This document shows, piece after piece, positions 1 to 8,255 of a DNA stretch of 64,000 nucleotides. The translations under genes were made by a program, and so were the position numbers. The notes below the pieces were generated by a model, which worked only from the letters and a program-made list of their open reading frames with translations, was not told the DNA's origin and searched no databases. How positions within the stretch are numbered: the stretch's first letter is position 1; each line of letters begins with the position of its first letter. Origin of the DNA: an uncultured Acidobacteriaceae bacterium (lineage in GTDB: Bacteria > Acidobacteriota > Terriglobia > Terriglobales > Acidobacteriaceae); NCBI GenBank assembly GCA_937879855.1, contig CALFMO010000066.1, forward strand, positions 1 to 64,000, read 5' to 3'.

Positions 1-16
1 ATGGGTTTGGGAGAAC

Positions 17-772
17 TCACATTCTACGTGGTCCACTTTTCGGGGGCTGGGTCAGCTTCCCATGGAGCAAGATGTCTCTGCAATTGACTTCACGAGCGAT
101 GTCGGTGCAGGTTTTCCCTTCGGCGGCCATCGAAAAGATCAACCGTACGCCTTCGACCTCCTTACGAGGCCCCAGGATTAAAGTGGTTCGGTCGGTTTTG
201 ATACTCTTTTGCTGCCCGGCTTTTAAAATCTGTTTGAGCTTTCCTTCTGCGGAGACCATGCGTCGTCGATAACCGAAGCCGGGAGGTCCACCCACCCAGA
301 AGCCCAACTGAACGATTCGCGTCTTTCCCTGAAATACCTTTTCTCCCAACTCGCGGCTAAATTCGGCAGCCATACTCCGTTTTAAAGCCTTGAGAAGCGA
401 GCTCGACGCCGTGCCATCGTTGCTGAATTGCTCAGCACAATATTGAAGAGGAACTCCCGAGCTCGCGCACAGGAACTCGTAATGAGCTGCTTCGTCGGGG
501 TTTTGAAATCTACCCCACCGACTAACGTCGTAAACAAGAATCGCCTTAAACTCCGCTGCACCGCTAACAACATCTTTCAGCAGGGCACTGAGGCCCTTGC
601 GGTGTTTAATGATGACGCCGCTCTTACCGGGGTCTTCGTATGTCTTAACGATGTTGAAGCCGTGGTTTTGGGCGTACTCCTGAATTCGAAGTCTTTGATT
701 GGCAATCGAATACTGTTGGTCCTCCGTGGACATTCTCAGGTATACGGCGGCGGGAGTTGGTGTGACTGACAT
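17..772 (-). CDS. Serine recombinase (resolvase/invertase family), short or interrupted
   Basis: This 251-residue protein has the N-terminal resolvase fold. Near residue 15 there is a YLRMSTEDQ motif with the nucleophilic serine, then a VYDVSRWGR segment with conserved Asp and Arg, then an EFSRELGEKV helix. From about residue 160 (GGPPGFGYRRR) the start of a Recombinase DNA-binding domain follows. Large serine recombinases are normally 450 or more residues, so this frame ends early. The bases after the TGA read V-L-P-N-P in the same frame, resembling the NP motif expected at that point, so the TGA may be a nonsense mutation; the window edge prevents a decision. It is divergent from the kinase-like gene at 881, and a CRP-like palindrome lies between them. 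The family cuts and rejoins DNA in integration or inversion. Confidence 0.85.
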   Translation of the reverse strand: MSVTPTPAAVYLRMSTEDQQYSIANQRLRIQEYAQNHGFNIVKTYEDPGKSGVIIKHRKGLSALLKDVVSGAAEFKAILVYDVSRWGRFQNPDEAAHYEFLCASSGVPLQYCAEQFSNDGTASSSLLKALKRSMAAEFSRELGEKVFQGKTRIVQLGFWVGGPPGFGYRRRMVSAEGKLKQILKAGQQKSIKTDRTTLILGPRKEVEGVRLIFSMAAEGKTCTDIAREVNCRDILLHGKLTQPPKSGPRRM

Positions 773-830
773 GGCAGAGCCCTCCTTTCAGGAGACGCGA
801 CTAGATTTCCACATGCTACTTTTGGGTTCT

Positions 831-846
831 TGTGACATATGTCACA
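831..846. promoter_or_regulatory. Perfect 16-bp CRP/FNR-type palindrome
   Basis: TGTGACATATGTCACA is a perfect palindrome with the classical CRP half-sites TGTGA and TCACA separated by six bases. It lies in the 108-bp space between the divergent recombinase (start 772) and the gene at 881, where an operator could act on either. The match to the E. coli CRP consensus is directly visible; whether a CRP-family protein of this organism binds it is inference. Confidence 0.6.
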
Positions 847-880
847 TACTTTCCCCAGGCAATTGAAATAAGTTTTCAAA

Positions 881-1351
881 ATGGACGCGAAGACCAAGAT
901 TTGCACCCGCTACGCGGCTCAATTGGCTGCAATCGCAGCAATCGATCGCACTTATTATCTGAACGGAACGGCTACCACTGCGGACCGAGCCAATTATTTC
1001 AGGCGACAAAACGACTTAAAACAACTACGTGCTCTACTGTACGCAGAGTTGAGCAGGGTTCGGCACTCGGTTACCACGAAGCCGGGAACCTTCCGTGTGC
1101 GAATCCTTGACTGGGCTGTCGGCCAACCAGTCGTGAGTGCGCCACAATGTATGCTAGCGCACGATCTAAACAATTACCTCGGCGCGGTGATCGGCCACTG
1201 CGAGTTGCTGGCAGATTGCTTTCCGCGAGGTGCTGAAGCGGCTAAGCACTTGTCGGGAATCTTGGAATCGGCACAAAAAATTGCTAAGCGTATTCGTGAA
1301 ACTGTTTGCAAGAGGGAGAACCTCGGGTCCGTTCCGGACGTTTTATTTTGA
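881..1351 (+). CDS. Histidine-kinase DHp-like protein without an ATPase domain
   Basis: This 156-residue protein carries an H-box-like segment near residues 108-120 (LAHDLNNYLGAVIGHCELL), typical of the histidine phosphorylation and dimerisation helix of sensor kinases of the HDLNN type. No HATPase domain follows: the frame stops about 45 residues later at a regular TGA. The N-terminal 60 residues are helical and Tyr/Arg-rich (RYAAQLAAIAAIDRTYYLN). It could be a phosphotransfer or dimerisation partner, or the surviving N-terminal part of a kinase. Its last bases overlap the end of the opposite-strand gene at 1343. An ATG start is visible at 881. A decapitated kinase pseudogene is the main alternative. 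Confidence 0.6.
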   Translation: MDAKTKICTRYAAQLAAIAAIDRTYYLNGTATTADRANYFRRQNDLKQLRALLYAELSRVRHSVTTKPGTFRVRILDWAVGQPVVSAPQCMLAHDLNNYLGAVIGHCELLADCFPRGAEAAKHLSGILESAQKIAKRIRETVCKRENLGSVPDVLF

Positions 1352-1720
1352 ACGTTCAGTTCTTCTCTTCAGCCGCGATGACGAGTCAAGCAGGTCTCTC
1401 AGTAATCGCTGGGCATCGGCCATTCTCTTGAACGTTCGAGGTAGATTTTCTGGGCTGGCCGCTGTCCAGCGCCTCTTGATGGCAAAGAAAAGCTTAAGTT
1501 TGACCTGCTGCATGCAAAGCTTGCACAAGGCGTTAGAGCCGTAAGGCACGTTCTTTTTGCTGCATTTCATGCATCCGTAGTCGTCAAAATAAAATTTCAT
1601 CCGGTGCCGATGCTCAGGCGGCAAGATTCTCCTGATGGCGAATGCGGTCTCTCGTGACAGGAACCAAGGCTGCAGAAAAATGTCATCCAGAATCTGTTTG
1701 TCGTCTTTTGTCATTTTCAT
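1343..1720 (-). CDS. Small Cys-rich putative zinc-ribbon protein next to integrase
   Basis: This 125-residue protein contains two CxxC pairs (CMKC and CKLC) 17 residues apart in its middle, in the pattern of a zinc ribbon. A basic C-terminal half (KLKLFFAIKRRW and RLLRDLLDSSSRLKRR) suggests nucleic-acid binding. It starts at 1720, immediately after the tyrosine recombinase stop at 1721, so the two are probably co-transcribed and translationally coupled. I do not recognise a named family. The location suggests an accessory factor of the recombinase, such as an excisionase-like or directionality protein; that is inference. Confidence 0.6.
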   Translation of the reverse strand: MKMTKDDKQILDDIFLQPWFLSRETAFAIRRILPPEHRHRMKFYFDDYGCMKCSKKNVPYGSNALCKLCMQQVKLKLFFAIKRRWTAASPENLPRTFKRMADAQRLLRDLLDSSSRLKRRTERSK

Positions 1721-2857
1721 TTACCCTCTGGGGTGAAATTTGTGGAAGGTTGACCTCACGGCGTTGTTGCTGATCCGTGTATAGATTTGTGTGGAAGTCA
1801 GATAGGTGTGCCCGAGTAATTCCTGTATCGCACGAATGTCAGCTCCTCGCTCTAAGAGATGAGTGGCGAAGCTGTGACGCAGCGTGTGAGGGCTGGCCTT
1901 GCCAATCCCGGCTCGCCGTGCGGTCTCTCGTACGACAAAGCTCAACGCGCTTCGATTCAGCGGACGATCAGCCCTGTAGCGCACCAGGTCAATTTTCTCT
2001 TTTTTTAGGAACGTTCTGAATCTCTTCTTTGCCTCGGCGCGTGACACTGTCGTCGGATTACCCAACCACTTGCTATGTTTTTCTCCGCCCTTCGTTGCCG
2101 TGCGGTAGTCCTTCCAGTTTCCGATCCATGCTTTCTGGGCGTAGGTGATGTAACCTTTCTGCGGGTCGATTTTGTCTTGGAACACGTACCCTGTCTTTCT
2201 TCCTTTGAGGTAGGAGCGCAGGCTCTTCGCCGCCTGCGATCCGAAGTAGACAACTCGCTCTTTGCGTTTCCCACGGACTCGCAACCTACGCCCTTTGAAG
2301 TCGATGTCTTCGACTCGGGCGAGGCGGAGCTCTCCGATTCGACAGCCCGTCGCGTAAAGAAGTTCGATCAACGCACGATCGCGGGGATGCGAGGCCGCGC
2401 GAATCAACTTCTTGACCTGAGCTTCGGTAAGTGTGCGGGGGAGTGGTTTGGTTCGTGCGCGAGCCTTGAGGAACCTCGGGGCCACGCTGTCGACGACGCC
2501 GCCGAGATAGAGAAAGTCGAAAAAGGATCGGAGTGGCCCGAGGTGGTCGGAGATGTAGCTGTCTGCCCACCGATCAGGGAGTGTGTTGGTTAAGAAATCA
2601 CCGATGTCCATCGGGGTCACCGAGGAAAGGGCTTTTCTTCCGATGTGATGACAAAGTTTTCGGGCGACGTTGTAGTAGCGATCCTGGGTTGAAGGTGCAT
2701 AGTGCTGAGCAACCAGCCACCTCCTAAATCGCTTAGCCATCTCCAAATTCAAAATTTTGTGTGACTTCCGGGATTCTTGGTTGCTGGTGTTCGTGGTTCC
2801 TAGCGCCGGACGGTTCCGAATTAGCCGAGCGTGATGTGCGGGAAGATGACCAGCCAT
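1721..2857 (-). CDS. Tyrosine recombinase (XerC/D-like phage integrase)
   Basis: The 378-residue frame holds an N-terminal SAM-like core-binding domain (about residues 40-125, FRRWLVAQHYAPSTQDRY) and a C-terminal catalytic domain. Catalytic residues are visible: Arg in ATGCRIGELRL, the HTLRHSFATHLL box, GHTYLTSTQIYTRI with His and the nucleophilic Tyr. Between the first Arg and the HxxR box there is an unusually long basic insertion of about 60 residues (around residues 215-300). The true start may be the internal methionine at MAKRFRRWL. It forms a transcription unit with the Cys-rich gene at 1343. The enzyme would integrate or excise a mobile element; its attachment sites were not identified. 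Confidence 0.93.
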   Translation of the reverse strand: MAGHLPAHHARLIRNRPALGTTNTSNQESRKSHKILNLEMAKRFRRWLVAQHYAPSTQDRYYNVARKLCHHIGRKALSSVTPMDIGDFLTNTLPDRWADSYISDHLGPLRSFFDFLYLGGVVDSVAPRFLKARARTKPLPRTLTEAQVKKLIRAASHPRDRALIELLYATGCRIGELRLARVEDIDFKGRRLRVRGKRKERVVYFGSQAAKSLRSYLKGRKTGYVFQDKIDPQKGYITYAQKAWIGNWKDYRTATKGGEKHSKWLGNPTTVSRAEAKKRFRTFLKKEKIDLVRYRADRPLNRSALSFVVRETARRAGIGKASPHTLRHSFATHLLERGADIRAIQELLGHTYLTSTQIYTRISNNAVRSTFHKFHPRG

Positions 2858-3017
2858 GTTGCCTCCTTGGAGGCTATGTCGGCACCACTGAGAAAAACTT
2901 TAGCTTGAATGTCTTTTTTTTTGGGCCGAACGAAGGGTCAGGGTAGCGTGGTACACCATACTGCGCAATCGGTTTGGATTCTGCACGTAGACCAAGTTCT
3001 CGCAGGTGTCCGGTTAG

Positions 3018-5327
3018 TTAGGAAACTTTGCTGACGGTATCCTCTGGGTTATCTTTCCCGGATCCCTCATGGTAATAGTGGTCGGAATAACGACCGCCGT
3101 AATAGTAGTACGATTCCGCCGAATCCCAAGTGAGCGCGTTCAGGACGATGCCCATTACTCTGGCATTGACCTGCACCAGTAGCTCGCAAGCTTGCCGCAG
3201 CGCTAGTTTTGTCGTCTTCTTCGCCCGAGCGACGAGTATGATTCGGTCCACTTCCGGCGACAACACCACCGAATCGGTCACGGTCAAGCATGGAGGACTG
3301 TCAATGATGATGTGGTCAAACTCATGCCGCCAACACGCGAGATGTTCCTTCATGACAGTCGAGCCGAGCAACTCGGCAGGATGTGGGGGAACCGGGCCGC
3401 CGGGCAAAATCCACAAGTTCGGCACTTCCGTAGACCGGATCATGACATCTTCGACCTTGTCGACCCCGCTAAGAAGAGTGCTGAGGCCTCCCCGGGAGTG
3501 AAAGCCGAACAGCTTATTAATGCCGGGCCGACGGAGGTCGGCATCTATTAAAAGGACGCGCCCTCCACGCTGCGCTAGGACCAACGCTGAATTTGCGCTG
3601 ATGGTAGTTTTGCCCTCCTGCGGCAGGGCGCTCGTGACAAGGATTACTTTGGGCGGAGCGCCAAATGAGGAGAGAAGAATCGAAGTACGCAGCGAGCGGT
3701 AGGCTTCGGCGGCTTCTGATCTGGGTCGTGCGAATGTGACCAGAGCAGGCAAATCAGCGTCGCTGGTCTGAACGGAAACAGCTTTCAAACGGTTTCGCAA
3801 AATGGGGTTGTTCGCAAACTGTAAGGGAATCGTTCCCAGCGCTGGCAGAGCCGAAATCGCTTTAATCTCTTCGATGCTTCTGACGCTGGTGTCCAGACTC
3901 TCCAGCGTGAATGCAAGTCCAATACCGCAGGCCAATCCGAGGATGAGGCCGAGCTCGAGGTTTCGCGGCACGTTCGGTTTGACAGGACTGGTCGGAATCC
4001 GTGCTACGTCGACGACACGGATATTGCTTGATCGCAAGCCCGCGCTAACCCCTGCTTCCTTGAGCCGCTGCAGAAGATCCTGGTACAACTGCCGGTTCGC
4101 TTCCGCATCGCGCTTCAGCACCGAGTACTCAATCGCGCTTTCGTTGAGTTGATTTGCTTCCTGTTTCTGCTGATTGAATGCGGTTGTGAGCAGGGTTTCC
4201 CGTTGAAGAGCGGCCAGGTATTCATCGCGAATCTGCTGCTGCATTCTCACTTCTTCGTCCGCGAGTTCTTTACGCACCTGTTTGAGCTGATTGCTGAGCT
4301 CGGCGACCTTCGGGTACCCAGTACCGAATTGAGTGGTAACCTGCGCGAGTTGAGTATTGAGGTCAGCTTCCTTGTCTCGCAATTTCTCCAGCATACCGCT
4401 CGGGCCTTCACGGGAGGTTTTCGAGAATGCGGCAGGATCTCCCTCCGCAGCGAGCCGGTAATTGGATTCTTTCTGAATACGATCAGTCTGGGCCGCCGTG
4501 AGCTCTCGGTTCAGTTCGTCCAGTTTGGCCGTTACGATGTTTTGCTTCTCGTCCACTCCCAGAATGCTGTGGTCTTTCTGGTAGCGGACCAGTTTCTCCT
4601 CGGAGGTTTGGACTTTCATCTGAAGATCGGCAAGCTCAGTCGAAAGCCAGTCCGAGGTTTGGGTGACGGCCTCGTATTTGGTTTTGAAGTTTTCCTCAGT
4701 GAACGTTCGTACCAATGCATTGACGATTTCGGTTGCCAGCCGAGGGTCCGGATGCGTGTAGCTGATCTGCACCAGCCGGGAGTTGGTAACTAACTGGACC
4801 GTGAGTCCACCGCGAAATCGCCCGAGCAGGCCCGTTGCCGCCGCCGGATCAGGCTGCGGGCTCGAAACTTGAAGGGCGTCCCCGTTTCGCTGTGTCGCAC
4901 TCGGCGCAAACTTGGGGTTTTGGTCAAGGCGCATAGCCTCGATCACTTTCACGGCCAGGGCATCGCTTCGGAGAATCGCAGCTTGGGTCTCTAGGGTCGA
5001 CTCATAATCGTAATCAGGAGAGCCGTTCTCGCCGTCCTTGAATCCCAAAACATTCGGCGTTTCTGGAAAAATCGCGATCTTCGAAGTTGCCTGATATAGC
5101 GGGGTTGTCTTAAGGGTGAAAATTACGGTCAATGCGAAAATGATGGCGAGTGTGGCCACGACGGCCCATCGGCGCTTCTTTAAGATCCGCCAGTAGTGCA
5201 GCAGAGGGCTTTCTTCTGCAACAAGATGGGAGTATGGAACATGGTGAAGTTTCTCAATAACGGGAAGTTCGACCGGTTCTAAACCGTCCGAGCCGTCGGA
5301 GCCGTTGTTTTTTGACTGAAAGTCCAT
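3018..5327 (-). CDS. Wzc-type polysaccharide co-polymerase and tyrosine autokinase
   Basis: This 769-residue protein has the domain order of bacterial tyrosine kinases for exopolysaccharide export. A Wzz-type N-terminus with a membrane segment at about residues 52-73 comes first, then a long coiled-coil periplasmic region (about 230-440) and a second membrane segment near 475-495 (LELGLILGLACGIGLAF). A cytoplasmic BY-kinase domain follows, with Walker A ALPQEGKTT, Walker A-prime LLIDADLRRPG and Walker B HIIIDSPP. The C-terminus has the expected Tyr cluster (SYYYYGGRYSDHYYH). It is full length. No polymerase, flippase, outer-membrane porin or glycosyltransferase lies nearby, which is unusual, so it may be an orphan or the end of a lost cluster. 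Confidence 0.93.
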   Translation of the reverse strand: MDFQSKNNGSDGSDGLEPVELPVIEKLHHVPYSHLVAEESPLLHYWRILKKRRWAVVATLAIIFALTVIFTLKTTPLYQATSKIAIFPETPNVLGFKDGENGSPDYDYESTLETQAAILRSDALAVKVIEAMRLDQNPKFAPSATQRNGDALQVSSPQPDPAAATGLLGRFRGGLTVQLVTNSRLVQISYTHPDPRLATEIVNALVRTFTEENFKTKYEAVTQTSDWLSTELADLQMKVQTSEEKLVRYQKDHSILGVDEKQNIVTAKLDELNRELTAAQTDRIQKESNYRLAAEGDPAAFSKTSREGPSGMLEKLRDKEADLNTQLAQVTTQFGTGYPKVAELSNQLKQVRKELADEEVRMQQQIRDEYLAALQRETLLTTAFNQQKQEANQLNESAIEYSVLKRDAEANRQLYQDLLQRLKEAGVSAGLRSSNIRVVDVARIPTSPVKPNVPRNLELGLILGLACGIGLAFTLESLDTSVRSIEEIKAISALPALGTIPLQFANNPILRNRLKAVSVQTSDADLPALVTFARPRSEAAEAYRSLRTSILLSSFGAPPKVILVTSALPQEGKTTISANSALVLAQRGGRVLLIDADLRRPGINKLFGFHSRGGLSTLLSGVDKVEDVMIRSTEVPNLWILPGGPVPPHPAELLGSTVMKEHLACWRHEFDHIIIDSPPCLTVTDSVVLSPEVDRIILVARAKKTTKLALRQACELLVQVNARVMGIVLNALTWDSAESYYYYGGRYSDHYYHEGSGKDNPEDTVSKVS

Positions 5328-5704
5328 TAATTGTCCCCAGGGAATTCCGCTCGCGGTGTTCTCGCGCTCTCCAGAGCGACGTGCCTTAAGAACAGCCGAA
5401 TTTTAACATCTTCCTTCCAGTTTTCAGGCACAACTTTGAACAGCATGTAGCTCCAACATTTTGCTCCCTTGAGGGGCGGAGCGTCTATCCGCCGATCAAG
5501 AACATGCCGGGTTTTCCCGACAAATCACAATTTTTTGCCACCCCTGCCCCGCTCTTCTCGAATTCCAGTGCCGCCAGGGCGTTCGGCCCAAGAATCGATA
5601 CCTGTCTCGCTGGGTGGCTTGGATGCCTTTCATAAGTTTCATAGCTTAAGCCACCCGAAGCTATAAAATCCGCGCTTTTGAGCTTGTTGGCGCGTGTGCT
5701 AAGC
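5328..5704. other. Intergenic region with a 9-bp inverted repeat
   Basis: No convincing gene lies here. GGGTGGCTT at 5612-5620 and AAGCCACCC at 5648-5656 form a perfect 9-bp inverted repeat with a 27-base spacer. No T-tract follows, so it is not a clear terminator. The stretch also holds the upstream region of the Wzc-like gene. Confidence 0.4.
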
Positions 5705-6190
5705 CTACTCGCTTTTGGAACCGTCACTACCATCCCCCGCGTCTTCCGGCGTATGCGCATTGTCCGGCTGCGCATTCGTTTCATTGTGACCTTCTTCTTG
5801 GCTGTGTGGGTTGGTTGCATCCGTGGCGAGCGTTCGAGCTTCCTGCTCTGCCAGTTTCTGCTCTAGCCTTGCCAGGCGGGCTTCGAGATCAGCGGTCTGG
5901 AGAACACGATGCGCCGCATTGGACAACTGGGCGATTGCACCGGCGATACGTGGGCTGATTTTCTTCGCTCGTACGTCATAAATCGTCTCGGCAAGAATGT
6001 CGCGAAGATTCCCGATATTCAGAGAACCAGCCGCCGGCGGCTCAGGCGTTTGAGCCCGATTTTTGCTGCCACCAATCTGGCCCAGGGTACGAGCTTTGTC
6101 CGGATGCTTGTGAAAGAAACATAGTCCGTCGGGGCCCGCTGGCGCGCCGCACGGAGCGCCTCTTTTGGTCTTACCGTTGCATCGTTGCAT
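5705..6190 (-). CDS. Phage-associated Cys/His N-terminal protein
   Basis: The 161-residue protein begins with a compact Cys/His motif (CNGKTKRGAPC, then DGLCFFH within 25 residues) resembling a small zinc finger often found in proteins near terminase genes. A helical middle follows, then a coiled coil (ADLEARLARLEQKLAEQEA, about residues 100-118) and a disordered acidic, Asn/Asp-rich tail. It is the last gene of a minus-strand set with the large terminase and a small overlapping gene. A DNA-packaging or regulatory role is plausible from position only. Confidence 0.6.
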   Translation of the reverse strand: MQRCNGKTKRGAPCGAPAGPDGLCFFHKHPDKARTLGQIGGSKNRAQTPEPPAAGSLNIGNLRDILAETIYDVRAKKISPRIAGAIAQLSNAAHRVLQTADLEARLARLEQKLAEQEARTLATDATNPHSQEEGHNETNAQPDNAHTPEDAGDGSDGSKSE

Positions 6191-6395
6191 GACGCCTTCC
6201 TTTATCTAGGTAATGTATGAATTTCTTGACAGGCTCCGGTAGGATCTGGTTCTGCGTTTCTCCAACCAGTGGGCTCTCTGACAAAGTAGGCACCGACAAC
6301 GAGAAGATTCTTCCGGCCGTTGCGTGCTGTAAGTGCCTGGAACAGTGGGGCTGGTCGTCAACCTTATGCACAGTGAAGTTCGTTCCTTCTGTCAC
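6171..6395 (-). CDS. Small hypothetical protein coupled to terminase
   Basis: The 74-residue frame begins with GTG overlapping the TGA stop of the large terminase (GTGA) and runs into the start of the next gene. That arrangement is typical of translationally coupled phage genes. I recognise no domain. Compositional evidence is weak, so the call rests mainly on the overlap architecture and on the lack of any other gene between 6190 and 6392. Confidence 0.35.
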   Translation of the reverse strand: MTEGTNFTVHKVDDQPHCSRHLQHATAGRIFSLSVPTLSESPLVGETQNQILPEPVKKFIHYLDKGRRHATMQR

Positions 6396-7753
6396 AGATA
6401 CACCGTTGTGATCGCCACAGAGTGCTGCTGCTGGTGGCGGAGATAATGCAGAGCCTGATTCGTGGAATCCACTGCATCGTCGTGCGTCCCCGTCGGGAAG
6501 CTCGCCAGCTCATCAAGGTATTCAGGCAACAATGGAGCGGACTCAGGCAGAAAAACCTTGCCGGCCTCAATCAGCGGTGTCACCGCTAGTGCTCGGGCCA
6601 CCTTGTCGGTGTCCGCCTTTACGGGAACTATCGGCAAATTGGTGCCATAGCGCAGCTCCTGCACGAGACTTTGGCCGCTCGCTCGGTCCTCGATTAGGAT
6701 CGCGCTCGGCTTCCACGCCGCTGCCAACTCGAGCACCTTTTTCTTCAGTTCGGGAAATTCAACTCGGCCACGCCACAATGACAGCAAGAAATATCCGGCC
6801 GCACTAACGCCCCAGGTCGAGCAAAAGGTAAAATCATTGTCCGAGCCGCTTTTAAACCCAGTGTCCCACGACTGCAAAATCCGCCAGCACCTCGGCACCT
6901 CCCGGTAGAAACGCCACCACTCCCTTCGGAATATGGTGCCCTCCGCGGCTGCAGGTCTCTGTTGGTACAAAGAGACAAAAGCGGCACCGCCGATCACAGC
7001 GCGGATACGCTGCAGGCACTCGAGAGAGTATCTCGCTGGCCACAAGGCCTCCCCGGCGCGACGAAAGCCCTCGTCCGTTTCCGCGATGGCAGCTAAGGCC
7101 AGAGTGTCCCAAGTTTCGGAAGGCTCGCGCTGCAACCGTCCTGCGAGATCGTCTTGGTGCCAGCGCGTTTGGATTAGCACAATAGCTGCGGTGGGTCGGA
7201 GGCGGGTATATGCAACCGTTTGATACCACTCATAAAGGCCGCGGCGCACCGTTTCACTTAGTGCCTCCTCGCGATCTTTGATCGGATCATCGATCACGAG
7301 GAGTGCCGCACCGCGTCCAGTAATAGGTCCGCCCCTTCCGACCGCGTAATAGGAACCCCCGCGCGTCGTGTTAAACCGTCGCATGCTCGCGGAGTAATCC
7401 TTAAGACGAAAGTCGGGAAAGATGGCGCGGTGGATCGGATCGCTAACGAAATCCCGAACTCTGCGCCCAAAATCGTCAGCGAGTTCTTGGCCGTAACACG
7501 CCGTTATGACGGCCCGATCGGGGTGACGGCCCAGGTACCAAGCGACGAAAAGTTGCGTCGCGAGCAGACTTTTTCCGTGCTGCGGCGGCATGCAAATCAT
7601 CTGTCGACGAATCTCGCCGCGCTCCACGGCCTCAAGCCTGTCCACGATGATGAGGTGGTGCGCAGCCAGTTCAAAGCTTGGCCATAGGGCAACGGCATAG
7701 CACGCAAAATCGTCTCGAGCTAAGGACAACAGTTTGGTCGGATCATTCTTCAT
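6392..7753 (-). CDS. terL: Phage terminase large subunit
   Basis: This 453-residue protein has both activities of the packaging motor. The N-terminal ATPase has a Walker A-like MPPQHGKSLLATQ (about residues 54-66), a Walker B ALLVIDDPIKDREE near 150, and a coupling segment IVLIQTRWHQDDLAGRL. The C-terminal RNase H-like nuclease has acidic motifs in LQSWDTGFKSGSDNDF, AILIEDRASG and HDDAVDSTNQAL. Length and motif order fit an intact gene. It overlaps the TerS-like frame upstream by 11 bases. No portal, protease, capsid or tail genes are present, so this is a packaging-only remnant rather than a working prophage. Confidence 0.94.
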   Translation of the reverse strand: MKNDPTKLLSLARDDFACYAVALWPSFELAAHHLIIVDRLEAVERGEIRRQMICMPPQHGKSLLATQLFVAWYLGRHPDRAVITACYGQELADDFGRRVRDFVSDPIHRAIFPDFRLKDYSASMRRFNTTRGGSYYAVGRGGPITGRGAALLVIDDPIKDREEALSETVRRGLYEWYQTVAYTRLRPTAAIVLIQTRWHQDDLAGRLQREPSETWDTLALAAIAETDEGFRRAGEALWPARYSLECLQRIRAVIGGAAFVSLYQQRPAAAEGTIFRREWWRFYREVPRCWRILQSWDTGFKSGSDNDFTFCSTWGVSAAGYFLLSLWRGRVEFPELKKKVLELAAAWKPSAILIEDRASGQSLVQELRYGTNLPIVPVKADTDKVARALAVTPLIEAGKVFLPESAPLLPEYLDELASFPTGTHDDAVDSTNQALHYLRHQQQHSVAITTVYL

Positions 7754-8027
7754 TCCGATGCCTCACGGTGCGGTTGCGGGCCAAATACGTTTGAACAATT
7801 CGTTCCGCCGTCTCAGGATTCAGCTCAACGTGAACAATATTCATCGGGCTCTTTTCTTCCAGTTGGCCGTTCAATTTTGCCGACAACTCCACGATTCGGC
7901 GTAGCTCACTTATCGCAGTCAACGCTGTTCGATCATCCCCCACAGCTTCTGCTTTTTGCTTAATCCGATGGGCGTCTTGAGCCAGGCCTTGCAGTCGCGC
8001 AAGCCAAATGCTTGTCTCGGCGTGCAC
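7743..8027 (-). pseudogene. Terminase small-subunit-like fragment
   Basis: The frame gives a helical 94-residue protein from a GTG at 8027 (WLARLQGLAQDAHRIKQKA, then SELRRIVELSAKLNGQLEE). Its stop overlaps the start of TerL, the usual place of TerS. The same frame is open upstream to about 8180 and reads a helix-turn-helix-like stretch (NLAEVTKRIRKFEYNFSQL) but has no ATG, GTG or TTG there. A neighbouring frame with an ATG at 8214 ends at 8116. A frameshift near 8120 would join the two into a TerS of normal size. I therefore treat it as a damaged small subunit; family assignment rests on position and shape. Confidence 0.5.
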
Positions 8028-8255
8028 CTCAATTTCCGGAGTGAAGGGCCGATCCAGTCTGAGTTGTGAGAAGTTATATTCGAATTTCCGAATGCGTTTC
8101 GTTACCTCAGCGAGATTAAACGAGCACCTCCAGCGGGCCCGCTTGATGCTTCGGGACCCTGCGCATGTCAGCCGCCCGAGTCATAATGGCGACGGCGCCG
8201 TAGGCTACTTCCATTCGTTTCCTCTTAGTCGGAAGTATTGCTGGGAGGGTGCAGA

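Noticed and set aside
4149..4793. 214-residue plus-strand frame
   Set aside because: Antisense to the coiled-coil part of the Wzc-like kinase.
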